The notes: generated by a model not told the origin, from the letters alone. Shown: positions 1 to 8,261, counted from the stretch's first letter. The stretch: DNA of 44,979 nucleotides from Bacteroidetes bacterium 4572_128 (GCA_002084355.1 NBLL01000013.1:1-44979), one strand, 5' to 3'. Translations and numbers: made by a program.

Positions 1-297
1 TTTAGCTCTTTAGTTGCATATTTGTTTTACACGACAAAAATAAAAACGCATATTTTCCTAGAAAAAATTTCTGAAATTTCCGAAGAAGCTGGAAAAAAGT
101 TCGTTTCAACAGCGGATCTTCTAATTTCTGAAGGCAAGAAAAAAGGAATAATAGAAGGAATGCAAAAAGGTAGAAAGGAAGGAATTGAGAAAATAGCTTT
201 CAATTTAATCTATAATGGTTTTGATAATCGTTTGATTAAAAAAGTTACCTCTTTGGATATTAAGGAAATTAAGAGATTAAGAGAGTTACAAAATTAA
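1..297 (+). CDS. Rpn-family recombination-promoting nuclease / PD-(D/E)XK transposase, C-terminal part (5' truncated)
   Basis: The frame is open from base 1, so only the last ~98 residues are visible and the nuclease core lies outside the window. The visible part has the typical tail of this family: a charged helix with repeated glycine-spaced lysines and glutamates (EGKKKGIIEGMQKGRKEGIEK), then a short helical end (IAFNLIYNGFDNRLIKKVT) that resembles the family's closing segment. Family members are PD-(D/E)XK nucleases related to transposases and usually occur in many copies in Bacteroidota genomes. The identification rests on the tail pattern alone. A long perfect inverted repeat follows the stop codon. 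Confidence 0.6.
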   Translation, partial: FSSLVAYLFYTTKIKTHIFLEKISEISEEAGKKFVSTADLLISEGKKKGIIEGMQKGRKEGIEKIAFNLIYNGFDNRLIKKVTSLDIKEIKRLRELQN

Positions 298-315
298 AAA
301 TATAAAAGTTTTATA

Positions 316-368
316 AAAAATTGGGTGTTTTTTGAAAAAATATTTTTTTCAAAAAACACCCAATTTTT
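316..368. terminator. Perfect 25-bp inverted repeat, probable bidirectional terminator
   Basis: Arms 316-340 and 344-368 are perfectly complementary around a 3-base loop. The arm core is TTGGGTGTTTTTTGAAAAAA. It starts 18 bases after the stop of the Rpn-like gene and ends in a T run. Its GTTTTTTGAAAAAA segment matches the core of the intergenic repeat family found elsewhere in the window. Confidence 0.6.
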
Positions 369-591
369 ATGAGAAATTTAATAATGTTTTAATTTTTTTC
401 ATTCCTAATTCTTCATTCAAATTAAAAATTTCTCATTTTATTTCGTTATCTTGGAAATTTATTTCATTTTCTAATTTTAATTTTATTAAAAAATTGACGT
501 TTTTTGGAAAAAATTTTTTTTAATAAAATTAAAAGCAAGATAAAAAATATTAAAATTTTGGACGAATTTTAAAAAATTTTTCAGCAGATAC

Positions 592-613
592 AAACCTAAT
601 TTTTAGGTTTTTT
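592..613 (+). terminator. Hairpin with T tail
   Basis: AAACCTAA (592-599) pairs with TTAGGTTT (603-610), followed by further T residues. The preceding bases GCAGATACAAACC recall the arm of the large palindrome at 31475-31531. Confidence 0.4.
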
Positions 614-1123
614 ATAATTTTTCCAATAAAATTTTTTTTTTTAAAGTTTCTTTATTTTTGAAAAAATAAATTTTATGGAAATAAAAAATAAATTTAAAAT
701 TAATTTAAAATTAAATGAAATCAACATTTTACAAAAAAAAAAAAGAAAATATGGTGATTTGAAATTATTTTTTCCTACTGAAAAATTTAATAAATTAATG
801 AAAAAAAAATAAAAACAAACATTTATTGCATTAATTGAAAATGAATTATTATTTTAATAAAAAAAAATATTTAAATATTTATTATGCTATTTGGGTAGAT
901 AAATAAAAAAATATCGTAATGAAGAAAGAATAATGTGAATGTGAATAAATAATGAAAAAATTTTTAAATTATTCATTAAAAATTCCTCATTAAAAATTAT
1001 TGGATTATTTTCATTTGAAAAAAAATTATTCGCAATTATTTTTGTAAAATAATAAAAAAACGATGAAATTTTAATGATTTTTTATTAAAAAAAATGACGA
1101 TTTTTTTATAATTTATAAAAAAT

Positions 1124-1131
1124 TACTTTTG
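1124..1131 (+). promoter_or_regulatory. TAnnTTTG promoter box for fabD
   Basis: TACTTTTG fits the Bacteroidota -7 consensus TAnnTTTG and lies 21 bases before the fabD start. Confidence 0.5.
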
Positions 1132-1152
1132 AAAAATTTTTATTTTTAAATT

Positions 1153-1956
1153 ATGAATGCATATATTTTTCCTGGTCAAGGTTCTCAGTTTGTAGGTATG
1201 GGAAAAGAACTTTATGAAAGTTCTTCTGTGGCAAAAGAAATGTTTGAAAAAGCAAATAAAATTCTTGGTTTTCGAATTACAGATTTAATGTTTAATGGAA
1301 CAAACGAAGATCTTAGGCAAACAAAAGTTACACAACCTGCCATTTTTTTACATTCTGTTATTTTAAAAAAAGTCCTGGAATCTAATTTTAAATTAGATAT
1401 GGTTGCTGGACATTCTTTGGGAGAATTTTCTGCTTTAGTTTCAAATGGTTCTTTATCTTTCGAAGATGGTTTAAAATTAGTTTACAAAAGAGCTATGGCA
1501 ATGCAAAAATCTTGTGAAAAAGAGATTTCTACTATGGCAGCAGTTATTGGAATGGAAGATAAAAAAGTGGAAGAAATTTGTAATTCTATAGATGAAATTG
1601 TTGTTCCTGCAAATTATAATACAAAAGGGCAAATTGTTATTTCTGGTTCTGAGAAAGGAATTGATTTGGCAATAAAAAAATTAAAAGCATCCGGAGGAAG
1701 AAAAGCAATAAATGAAACTTGTTTTAAATTTCCAATTTGTCCAATTTACCAAAATGTAAATGCAAAAGCGGTAAAAGACCCGGAAATTATAAAAGGAAAT
1801 TTAATTGCACAATTAACTTCTCCAGTGAAATGGACACAAACAATTCAAAATATGATAAAAGATGGTGCTTCTAATTTTACAGAAGTTGGTCCAGGAAAAA
1901 TTTTACAGTCTTTGATAAAAAAAATAAATAGGAAAATTCCAACAAGAAGTGCTTAG
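1153..1956 (+). CDS. fabD: Malonyl-CoA:ACP transacylase with internal deletion of the catalytic-histidine segment
   Basis: FabD transfers malonyl groups from CoA to acyl carrier protein for fatty acid synthesis in the cytoplasm. The sequence shows GQGSQ at residues 9-12, the nucleophile motif GHSLG with Ser88, the substrate-binding Arg at about 113, and the closing GPGKILQ. The length is 267 residues against about 290 in close relatives. The missing part is precise. RKAI (183-186) runs straight into NETCFKFPICPIYQNV, so the ~25 residues that carry the GAFHSPLM motif and the catalytic His are absent, with the frame kept. By established family mechanism the Ser-His pair is needed, so this copy is probably inactive unless another residue substitutes. 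The modB-like gene follows after 3 bases. Confidence 0.9.
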   Translation: MNAYIFPGQGSQFVGMGKELYESSSVAKEMFEKANKILGFRITDLMFNGTNEDLRQTKVTQPAIFLHSVILKKVLESNFKLDMVAGHSLGEFSALVSNGSLSFEDGLKLVYKRAMAMQKSCEKEISTMAAVIGMEDKKVEEICNSIDEIVVPANYNTKGQIVISGSEKGIDLAIKKLKASGGRKAINETCFKFPICPIYQNVNAKAVKDPEIIKGNLIAQLTSPVKWTQTIQNMIKDGASNFTEVGPGKILQSLIKKINRKIPTRSA

Positions 1957-1959
1957 AAA

Positions 1960-2721
1960 ATGAAATTTAAAATTATCGTTTCATCTTTTGCATTTTTCAT
2001 TTTATTTTTATATTTATCATTAATTATAAGTGCTTTTTTATATTTTGATATTGATAATTTTACATCAGATATTTTTTCAGAGCGAACATTTTTTTCTATA
2101 AAATTAAGTGTAATTACAGCAAGTATTTCTACTTTACTATCTATAATTATTTCTATACCAGCCGCTTATGCTTTATCAAGATATAATTTTTTCGGTAAAA
2201 ATTTAATAGATTTATTTTTAGAATTACCTTTAATTTTATCTCCTGCGGCACTCGGAGCAACTTTATTAATTTTTTTTAGTAATTCTGTTGGAATTTGGTT
2301 GCAGGAAAATATTACACAAATTATTTTTACTTTTTGGGCAGTTATTATTGCCCAATTTGTGAGTATACTTGGAATTTCTACTCGTATGGTAAAATCCATA
2401 ATGGACGAAATTCCAAAACGCTACGAAGACATCGCAAGAACATTAGGAGCAACTCCAATGCAAGCATTTTTTACAATATCTTTACCATTATCTAAAAAAG
2501 GTTTATTGTCTGTTTTTATAATGACTTGGGCAAAAGCTTTTGGCGAATTCGGAGCGACTTTCACAATAGCAGGAACAATGGCGATGAAAACAGAAACAAT
2601 ACCCGTTTCAATTTTTATGAAACTTTCAAACGCAGACGTAAACGGAAGCATCGCAATGATAATGGTTTTAGTTAGCACAGGAATAAGTTTGTTATTTATC
2701 ACCAAATTAATAAAATCTTAA
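1960..2721 (+). CDS. Molybdate/tungstate-type ABC transporter permease
   Basis: This is an inner-membrane permease of 253 residues with about six hydrophobic segments. The cytoplasmic EAA-type loop (residues ~150-170, around YEDIARTLGATPMQAFF) and the stretch WAKAFGEFGATFTIAGT are typical of ModB, WtpB and TupB oxyanion permeases. The reading frame starts 3 bases after the fabD stop, so the two are probably co-transcribed. No periplasmic binding protein or ATPase gene lies nearby, although these normally form one operon, so partner subunits must be elsewhere or lost. The 3' end overlaps the convergent rsmE by 4 bases. I cannot distinguish molybdate from tungstate specificity. Confidence 0.75.
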   Translation: MKFKIIVSSFAFFILFLYLSLIISAFLYFDIDNFTSDIFSERTFFSIKLSVITASISTLLSIIISIPAAYALSRYNFFGKNLIDLFLELPLILSPAALGATLLIFFSNSVGIWLQENITQIIFTFWAVIIAQFVSILGISTRMVKSIMDEIPKRYEDIARTLGATPMQAFFTISLPLSKKGLLSVFIMTWAKAFGEFGATFTIAGTMAMKTETIPVSIFMKLSNADVNGSIAMIMVLVSTGISLLFITKLIKS

Positions 2722-3370
2722 TCTTGTAATAAATTAAAAGTATGACAAGCAACTATTCCGGCAGTTTCTGTTCGCAATCTACTTTCTCCGAGACTTACAG
2801 ATTTAAAATTATTTTCCTCAGCCATTTTTATTTCTTTTTCAGAAAAATCGCCTTCTGCTCCAATTAAAATTAAAAATTTTTTTTCGTTTTTTTTGGCATT
2901 TTTTAATAAAATTTTTTTTTGATTTTTACAGTGAGAAATAAATTTTAAATTATTAGATTTTTTTAAAATAAAATCTTCAAATTTTATCATATTATTTAAT
3001 TTTGGCAAAAACAATTTTAAAGACTGTTTCATCGCAGAAATAATAATTTTCTCTGACCGCTCAAATTTAATATTTTTTCTTTCTGAATGTTCACATAAAA
3101 TTGGCGTAATTTCATTTATTCCGATTTCTGTTGCTTTTTCCAAAAACCATTCAAAACGAGAAATATTTTTTGTCGGAGCAATTGCAATGTGTAAAAAATT
3201 TGTTTTTTATTGTCGTCTATAATTTTTGCTTTGTATAATTTACCTTTTCCGTCGGTAAAATAAATTAAATTACCATTTTTTAAACGTAATACTTTAGAAA
3301 TATGTTTTGATTCTATTTTATCGAAAATATAAAATTTGTCATCAAAATTAGGAATATAAAATAATTTCAT
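2718..3370 (-). pseudogene. rsmE: 16S rRNA (uracil1498-N3)-methyltransferase, split by one frameshift
   Basis: RsmE methylates U1498 of 16S rRNA with S-adenosylmethionine. The N-terminal part (3370 down to about 3200) has the PUA-like start MKLFYIPNF with SKHISKVLRLKNG. The SPOUT methyltransferase part (about 3200 to 2718) has APTKNISRFEWFLEKATEIG, the cofactor-loop IGAEGDFSEKE, and LGESRLRTETA. The parts are in different frames. Reading one extra base within the two six-base A/T runs at 3193-3208 restores a continuous protein of normal length. The lesion is therefore a single homopolymer indel: a recent mutation, a sequencing error, or a site rescued by slippage. It is convergent with the upstream permease gene. 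Confidence 0.85.
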
Positions 3371-3459
3371 AAAATTAAATTTTTTTCAAAAATCGTAATT
3401 TTTAAATAATATTTTTTTTATTTAATATTTTTATTTAATATTGTAAAAATTTATAAATT

Positions 3460-4059
3460 ATGATTTATAACACAAGTAGAAAAAAACTTGCTCTTCCGGA
3501 GTATGGAAGAAATATCCAAAAATTAGTAAATTATGCTTTGTCAATTGAAGACGATATAAAACGTAATAGAGTTGCAAAAAATATTATTAAAATAATTGGA
3601 AATAAAAATCCACATCTAAGAGATATTGAAAATTTCAAACATAAATTATGGGAACATCTTGCAATTATGTCTGATTTTAAATTGAAAATAGACTATCCTT
3701 TTGAAATTCCAAAATTAGAAAATTTTCAAGAAAAACCAAATAAAATTCCTTATAAAGAAGAGAAAATTATTTTTCATCACTACGGGAAAATAATAGAATT
3801 TCTCATAGAGAAAGCAATAAGTTTAGAAAATATTGACGAAAAAAGAAAAGAAGAACTTACAGAGACCATTGCTAATCAAATGAAAAAATCTTATTTGATG
3901 TGGAATTCTGACGAAGTAAACGAAGAAACAATTTTGCAGAATTTGAATAGAATGTCAAGAGGAAGATTGAAATTAAAAAAAGATTTCAAATTTATAGATG
4001 CAAAAAATATAGTAAAAAAACATAAAAAAAAGAGACAATCAAACAGAAGATATAAATAA
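3460..4059 (+). CDS. DUF4290 domain-containing protein
   Basis: A 199-residue protein matching the Bacteroidota-specific DUF4290 family almost end to end. The conserved N-terminus YNTSRKKLALPEYGRNIQKL is followed by NPHLRDIENFKHKLWEHLAIM and the segment DYPFEIP. No biochemical function is established for the family. It is predicted to be soluble and strongly basic at its C-terminus (KKHKKKRQSNRR), which could contact nucleic acid, but that is inference. It stands alone, divergent from rsmE and followed by the separate nqrC unit. Confidence 0.85.
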   Translation: MIYNTSRKKLALPEYGRNIQKLVNYALSIEDDIKRNRVAKNIIKIIGNKNPHLRDIENFKHKLWEHLAIMSDFKLKIDYPFEIPKLENFQEKPNKIPYKEEKIIFHHYGKIIEFLIEKAISLENIDEKRKEELTETIANQMKKSYLMWNSDEVNEETILQNLNRMSRGRLKLKKDFKFIDAKNIVKKHKKKRQSNRRYK

Positions 4060-4168
4060 AATTTAAAAAAAAATTTTTTTAATAATCGTCTAAAATTTTC
4101 TCATAAAATTGCTTAAAATTTTAATATTTTCAATATTAAAAAAAATGTTTTTTTTTATAAAAAAAAAT

Positions 4169-4176
4169 TAAATTTG
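4169..4176 (+). promoter_or_regulatory. TAnnTTTG promoter box for nqrCD
   Basis: TAAATTTG fits the Bacteroidota -7 consensus and lies 31 bases before nqrC, which supports a transcription unit starting at nqrC. Confidence 0.5.
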
Positions 4177-4207
4177 TATTTTAAAAATTTAAATTTAAAA
4201 ATAAATT

Positions 4208-4924
4208 ATGGATAAAAATAGTAATCTTTATACTTTTATTTATGCTTCTATTCTTGTTATTTTAGTTGCTTTGGTTTTGTCTTTTACAGCGATAACTTTA
4301 TCTCCTATGCAACAGAGAAATATAGAAGTTGAGAAAAAACAAAATATACTTACTTCAGTTTCTATTGAAAGCAGTTTTGAAAACGCAGAGGAGCTTTTTT
4401 CTAATTATATAAAAGAAAGTTTTCTTGTTGATGTCAAAGGGAATAAAAAATCAGGAGACGCTTTTTTAACAGATTTAAAAAAAGAGATGTCAAAAGATTT
4501 AGAAGATAGAAATTTTCCAGTTTATATCGCCGAAAAAGATAATAAAAAAAATATTATTATTCCTCTTTTAGGTAAAGGTTTATGGGGTCCACTTTGGGGC
4601 TATATTTCTTTGGAAAAAGATTGTAATACAATTTTTGGGGCAGTTTTTGACCATAAAGCAGAAACTCCTGGTCTTGGAGCAGATATAAATAAAGAATGGT
4701 TTGAAAAACCTTTTACAGGAAAGAAACTTTTTGATAAAAAAGGAAATTTTATTTCTATAACTGTTTATAAGGGTGGAAAAGGAGCAGCAAAAATAGCTGG
4801 CGATTTAGAACATGGAGTAGATGCTATTTCCGGTGGAACTATAACTAGTAAAGGTCTTGAAGATATGGTAAAAGACTGTATGAAAAATTATGAAGAATTT
4901 TTAAAAAAAAGTAAAATTAATTAA
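4208..4924 (+). CDS. nqrC: Na+-translocating NADH:quinone reductase subunit C
   Basis: NqrC is the membrane-anchored subunit that carries a covalently bound FMN in the sodium-pumping NADH:quinone oxidoreductase. The 238-residue protein has one N-terminal membrane helix (about residues 9-30) and an FMN-binding domain on the outer face. The motif DAISGGTITS near residue 205 carries the threonine expected to be flavinylated, and the LWGPLWGYISL segment is typical. nqrD follows after 3 bases. Normally nqrA and nqrB precede it; here the upstream neighbour is an unrelated DUF4290 gene and a promoter box sits directly upstream. Confidence 0.93.
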   Translation: MDKNSNLYTFIYASILVILVALVLSFTAITLSPMQQRNIEVEKKQNILTSVSIESSFENAEELFSNYIKESFLVDVKGNKKSGDAFLTDLKKEMSKDLEDRNFPVYIAEKDNKKNIIIPLLGKGLWGPLWGYISLEKDCNTIFGAVFDHKAETPGLGADINKEWFEKPFTGKKLFDKKGNFISITVYKGGKGAAKIAGDLEHGVDAISGGTITSKGLEDMVKDCMKNYEEFLKKSKIN

Positions 4925-4927
4925 CCA

Positions 4928-5548
4928 ATGGATCCAAAGAATAAAAAATTATTAACAAATCCAATAAATATTGATAATCCAATAACGATACAAGTTTTAG
5001 GGATTTGTTCGGCATTGGCAGTAACGGTAAAATTAGAGCCGGCTGTTGTAATGTCTATTTCTGTTTTGTTTGTACTTGCTTTTGCAAATGTAATTATTTC
5101 TTTGCTGAGGAATACTATTCCTTCACGAATTAGAATTATTGTTCAGCTAGTAATAATAGCATTTCTTGTTATACTTGTCGATCAAGTTTTAAAAGCATTT
5201 CTTTATGATGTTAGTAAACAGCTTTCTGTTTTCGTTGGTTTAATAATTACTAATTGTATTATTATGGGACGTTTAGAAGCTTTTGCTCTTGCCAACAAAC
5301 CTTTTCCTGCTTTTCTCGATGGACTCGGAAATTCGGCAGGTTATGGAATAATTTTAATTATTGTTGCGTTTTTTAGAGAATTACTTGGTTCTGGCACTGT
5401 TTGGGAAATTCAAGTAATTCCAAATTTTGTTTATGAAATGGGCTATCAAAATAATGGTCTAATGATACTTCCGCCTATGGCTTTGATAGTTGTAGGAATA
5501 ATTATTTGGATACAAAGAGCGAAAACTCCTGAATTAATAGAAAATTAA
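4928..5548 (+). CDS. nqrD: Na+-translocating NADH:quinone reductase subunit D
   Basis: An integral membrane subunit of the Nqr sodium pump, 206 residues with about six transmembrane helices. Family-typical segments are NPITIQVLGICSALAVT near the start, TNCIIMGRLEAFALANKP in the middle, and GNSAGYGIILIIVAFFRELL after it. The length agrees with the family. It follows nqrC by 3 bases and is followed by a terminator-like hairpin and the oppositely oriented ribH, so nqrE and nqrF are not adjacent as they are in most genomes. The remaining nqr genes must lie outside the window. Confidence 0.93.
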   Translation: MDPKNKKLLTNPINIDNPITIQVLGICSALAVTVKLEPAVVMSISVLFVLAFANVIISLLRNTIPSRIRIIVQLVIIAFLVILVDQVLKAFLYDVSKQLSVFVGLIITNCIIMGRLEAFALANKPFPAFLDGLGNSAGYGIILIIVAFFRELLGSGTVWEIQVIPNFVYEMGYQNNGLMILPPMALIVVGIIIWIQRAKTPELIEN

Positions 5549-5553
5549 TTTTT

Positions 5554-5588
5554 AATGAGGAATGATAGAGTTTTTTTCATTCCTCATT
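5554..5588. terminator. Hairpin between convergent nqrD and ribH, built from an ATTCCTCATT-type element
   Basis: AATGAGGAATGA (5554-5565) pairs with TCATTCCTCATT (5577-5588), with a T-rich loop. A further copy (ATTCCTCATT) overlaps the 3' end of ribH just downstream. Confidence 0.55.
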
Positions 5589-5596
5589 TCTCATTT

Positions 5597-6082
5597 CTAA
5601 TTCCTCATTAATTTGAAGTTTATCATTTTTATTGCTGTTATAGCTGCTTCTTCTCCTTTGTTTCCTAATTTTCCACCAGCTCTGTCTAATGCTTGTTGTT
5701 TTGTGTCCGTAGTTAAAACACCAAAAATAACTGGCATACGACCAATAAGATTTAAAGAAGTAATACCATGAGTAACTCCAGAACACACAAAATCAAAATG
5801 AGATGTTTCTCCTTTAATAACTACACCAAGAACAATTATAGCATCGAAACCTTCAGAAGAAAGATATTTTGCACCGTAAGTTAATTCGAAAGCACCTGGA
5901 ACGTCTTTTTTTACGATTTTTTCGTTTTCAACACCAAGTTTCAAAAGTGTTTCTGAAGCACCTTGATATAATTTTTTTGTAATATCAGAATTCCATTCTG
6001 AAACAACTATACCAATTCTCACACGTTTAATATCAAAATATAAATCTAAAGAATCAGAATTAGGCAAATTTACTGTTGTCAT
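5597..6082 (-). CDS. ribH: 6,7-dimethyl-8-ribityllumazine synthase
   Basis: RibH condenses 5-amino-6-ribitylamino-uracil with 3,4-dihydroxy-2-butanone 4-phosphate in the penultimate step of riboflavin synthesis. The 161-residue protein has the expected order: [10 protein letters not shown], the substrate-binding VPGAFEL near residue 67, [13 protein letters not shown] with the catalytic histidine, and [10 protein letters not shown]. The length is normal. The substrate from the ribBA pathway is supplied by the gene at 10439. The last residues (LMRN) are encoded by the ATGAGGAAT-type intergenic element, so the original C-terminus appears to have been replaced or extended by repeat sequence. Confidence 0.95.
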   Translation of the reverse strand: MTTVNLPNSDSLDLYFDIKRVRIGIVVSEWNSDITKKLYQGASETLLKLGVENEKIVKKDVPGAFELTYGAKYLSSEGFDAIIVLGVVIKGETSHFDFVCSGVTHGITSLNLIGRMPVIFGVLTTDTKQQALDRAGGKLGNKGEEAAITAIKMINFKLMRN

Positions 6083-6111
6083 AATTTTTTTATTTTTTTT
6101 ATTTAAAAACG

Positions 6112-6119
6112 CAAAATTA
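6112..6119 (-). promoter_or_regulatory. TAnnTTTG promoter box for ribH
   Basis: On the minus strand TAATTTTG lies 29 bases before ribH and fits the Bacteroidota -7 consensus. It sits between the gene and the tandem array. Confidence 0.45.
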
Positions 6120-6169
6120 TTATTATAAATTAATAAAAAAAATCAAAAATTAAATTATTTTATGAAATT

Positions 6170-6612
6170 TAAATTAAAAAAAATTTTTTCAAAAAAACCG
6201 CAAATTTTTAACGTTTTTATAATTAAAAAAAAATTTTTTTTTCAAAAAACCGCAAATTTTTAACGTTTTTATAATTAAAAAAATTTTTTTTTCAAAAAAA
6301 CCGCAAATTTTTAACGTTTTTATAATTAAAAAAATTTTTTTTCAAAAAAACCGCAAATTTTTAACGTTTTTATAATTAAAAAAAATTTTTTTTTCAAAAA
6401 AACCGCAAACTTTTAATGTTTTTATAATTAAAAAAAAAATTTTTTTCAAAAAACCGCAAATTTTTAACGTTTTTATAATTAAAAAAAATTTTTTTTTCAA
6501 AAAAACCGCAAATTTTTAACGTTTTTATAATTAAAAAAAATTTTATAATTTAAAAAAAATTTTTTCTTCAAAAAACCGCAAATTTTTAATGTTTTTATAA
6601 TTTAAAAAAAAA
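6170..6612. repeat. Tandem array, about 8 copies of a ~51-bp AT-rich unit
   Basis: CCGCAAA cores occur at 6198, 6250, 6301, 6351, 6403, 6454, 6506 and 6576. Spacing is 50-52 bases except for the last copy (70). Each unit reads A-run, T-run, CAAAAAA, CCGCAAATTTTTAACG, TTTTTATAATT. Copies differ mostly in run lengths; single substitutions appear at 6403 and 6576. On the minus strand the core reads GCGGTTTTTTTGAAAAAAA, which links it to the other arrays in the window. It fills the ribH upstream spacer and there is no gene in it. Confidence 0.9.
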
Positions 6613-6663
6613 CTTTATTTGAAAAAAAAATTTTTACTAAATTTTGTACTTTTAACATTTTTT

Positions 6664-8256
6664 TTAAAAAATATAAGTTTTTAAACCAATCATAAAAGAA
6701 TTTGAAATATTTTTTTCTATATATTTTTGCACCATAAAAATATAAGAAATTTCAAAATACAAATTCCAATTTGGATTTATCAAATAAGATAAACGATTTT
6801 CATTATAAAAAATATAATTTTTTTCACCTTGTGTAGTTTTATTTCCATAATCATTTAAAGCACTTAAATAAGATAAATAAATATTTTGACCATAATTTTC
6901 ATTATTTTTATTCATTCCTTGCACAGAAATAATTGATAGATTTTTTATGAAAAATCTATTTTTTCTATAAAAAATATTTAAAATTCCCTCTCTAAAATTT
7001 GCTCCTAAAGGATGTGCAAGAGCTTGATAATAAGAACCATAATTATTTAAAATAGAACTATGCGAATAAGTAAAAGGACGAACATAATTATATTCGCTTT
7101 GTATTTTTAAATTTTTTATGGATAAAAAGTCAAAAATTTTTATTCCAATTTGAAAACCAAATTTATTATGTTTCCAGCCGTTTCGATTTTTTATTTCTGA
7201 CAAAAGAAACTCGTCTAAAATTGTTTGTCCATATAAATAATAATTTTTAATAATTTCAAATTTAAAACCTGCTCCAAGAATAACATTGTCCGGCGAACCA
7301 ACTGAATTTTCCAATGGACGATAAAAAATAATTGGATTTAAATAATTCACTTCAAAATCTCTGTTTTTTATACTATCTTTTTCAGCCCAAATTATCGCTT
7401 CAAAAATATTAATATTAAATTTTTTATTCAAATTAAAACTTAAAAAATGTAAATTAATATACTTTTTTGAAAAATTATTTTTCATCTCTACGAAATCGAA
7501 ATCTTGCAAAAACCCCATTAAATTTATATAATGAAATTTCCCAATTTTTGTAGAAATTTTGTAAAATGGAAAAGAGTTTGAATTTCTCGATAAAAATAGC
7601 GAACGAAAACCATCACCAAAAAAATGTTTATCTTTTCCGAGATGAAAAGAAAAATATTTATTTAATGAATAAACAAATAAAAAATCGCTTTTTAAAAAGC
7701 GATAAAAACTTTCATTTTGATAAATACTTTTTCCAAAATTTTTTACAATTTTTGTACTATCTAATAATTCATAGTTTTGAAAATTTTTTAAAGAATATGC
7801 GAAATTCCAGTAAAAAAAAAATTTTTTATTATAATTCATTTTTGCAGAAAAACCCGCAGAAAATTCATAAGGATTTTTAAAACTATTAAAATTTTCCGAA
7901 AGTCCCATGCTTAAATATGGTGCTTCTTCTATAAATTTTGGTTTTAAACTTCCAAAAAGTTCTATAATAGGAAACAAAGAAAATTTATAATTCCCCTTTT
8001 TTTTTATGAAAAAATTAGAATTTAAAAAAAAATTTTTTTGGAAAAATGGCATTTTTTTTTGAAAATTTTGAAAATTTTTATTTTCTGATATAAAAAAAGA
8101 TTTTATTGAAGTGTGAAATTCTTTCTCATCATAAAAAAATTTTTCATAAATTTCTATCAAATTTTTATTTTTTGACAAAAAATCTTGCGAAAAAACCTTA
8201 TTCGTAAAAAGAAAAATAATTAATAAATAAAAAAAAAATTTTATATAAAATGCCAT
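6664..8256 (-). CDS. Outer-membrane beta-barrel protein, Wzi/RemB-like
   Basis: A 530-residue secreted protein with a signal peptide (hydrophobic residues 5-22, ending VFSQ) and a sequence dominated by alternating aromatic strands, ending in phenylalanine (LKTYIF), as expected of an outer-membrane barrel. The stretch FHLGKDKHFFGDGFRSLFLS (residues ~205-225) resembles the conserved region of Bacteroidota capsule-assembly Wzi-like proteins and the gliding protein RemB. Its start lies 5 bases after the rsmH stop, so it is probably co-transcribed with rsmH, an unusual partner. A role in surface polysaccharide attachment or gliding is inference from family resemblance only. Confidence 0.55.
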   Translation of the reverse strand: MAFYIKFFFYLLIIFLFTNKVFSQDFLSKNKNLIEIYEKFFYDEKEFHTSIKSFFISENKNFQNFQKKMPFFQKNFFLNSNFFIKKKGNYKFSLFPIIELFGSLKPKFIEEAPYLSMGLSENFNSFKNPYEFSAGFSAKMNYNKKFFFYWNFAYSLKNFQNYELLDSTKIVKNFGKSIYQNESFYRFLKSDFLFVYSLNKYFSFHLGKDKHFFGDGFRSLFLSRNSNSFPFYKISTKIGKFHYINLMGFLQDFDFVEMKNNFSKKYINLHFLSFNLNKKFNINIFEAIIWAEKDSIKNRDFEVNYLNPIIFYRPLENSVGSPDNVILGAGFKFEIIKNYYLYGQTILDEFLLSEIKNRNGWKHNKFGFQIGIKIFDFLSIKNLKIQSEYNYVRPFTYSHSSILNNYGSYYQALAHPLGANFREGILNIFYRKNRFFIKNLSIISVQGMNKNNENYGQNIYLSYLSALNDYGNKTTQGEKNYIFYNENRLSYLINPNWNLYFEISYIFMVQKYIEKNISNSFMIGLKTYIF

Positions 8257-8261
8257 TTTTT

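Larger units (their letters stand above)
298..1152. other. Gene-poor AT-rich spacer of about 850 bases
   Basis: No convincing gene is present. It holds the inverted repeat at 316-368, one diverged repeat copy (549-581, with the GGACGAATTTT core also seen near 20284 and 36065), a terminator-like hairpin at 592-610, and an ATTCCTCATT-type element near 971-991. Short open frames here are lysine- and phenylalanine-rich and look like translated spacer. Confidence 0.6.

Noticed and set aside
332-523. Open frame of 63 codons downstream of the Rpn-like gene
   Set aside because: It begins inside the inverted repeat, is made almost only of Phe, Lys, Asn, Ile and Ser, and overlaps spacer elements. It looks like translated noncoding DNA.
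676-759. Short lysine-rich open frame in the first spacer
   Set aside because: Only 28 codons, low complexity, no ribosome-binding site or promoter box, and no recognisable family.
5577-5786. Open frame on the minus strand at the ribH end
   Set aside because: It overlaps ribH in another frame, while ribH itself is complete and strongly conserved.
6170-6612. CRISPR array
   Set aside because: The repeats are contiguous with no unique spacers, units are almost only A and T, and no cas gene is present. The same applies to the arrays at 12976 and 20220.
7566-7880. Open frame of 104 codons on the plus strand
   Set aside because: It is the antisense shadow of the Wzi/RemB-like gene, with low-complexity composition.
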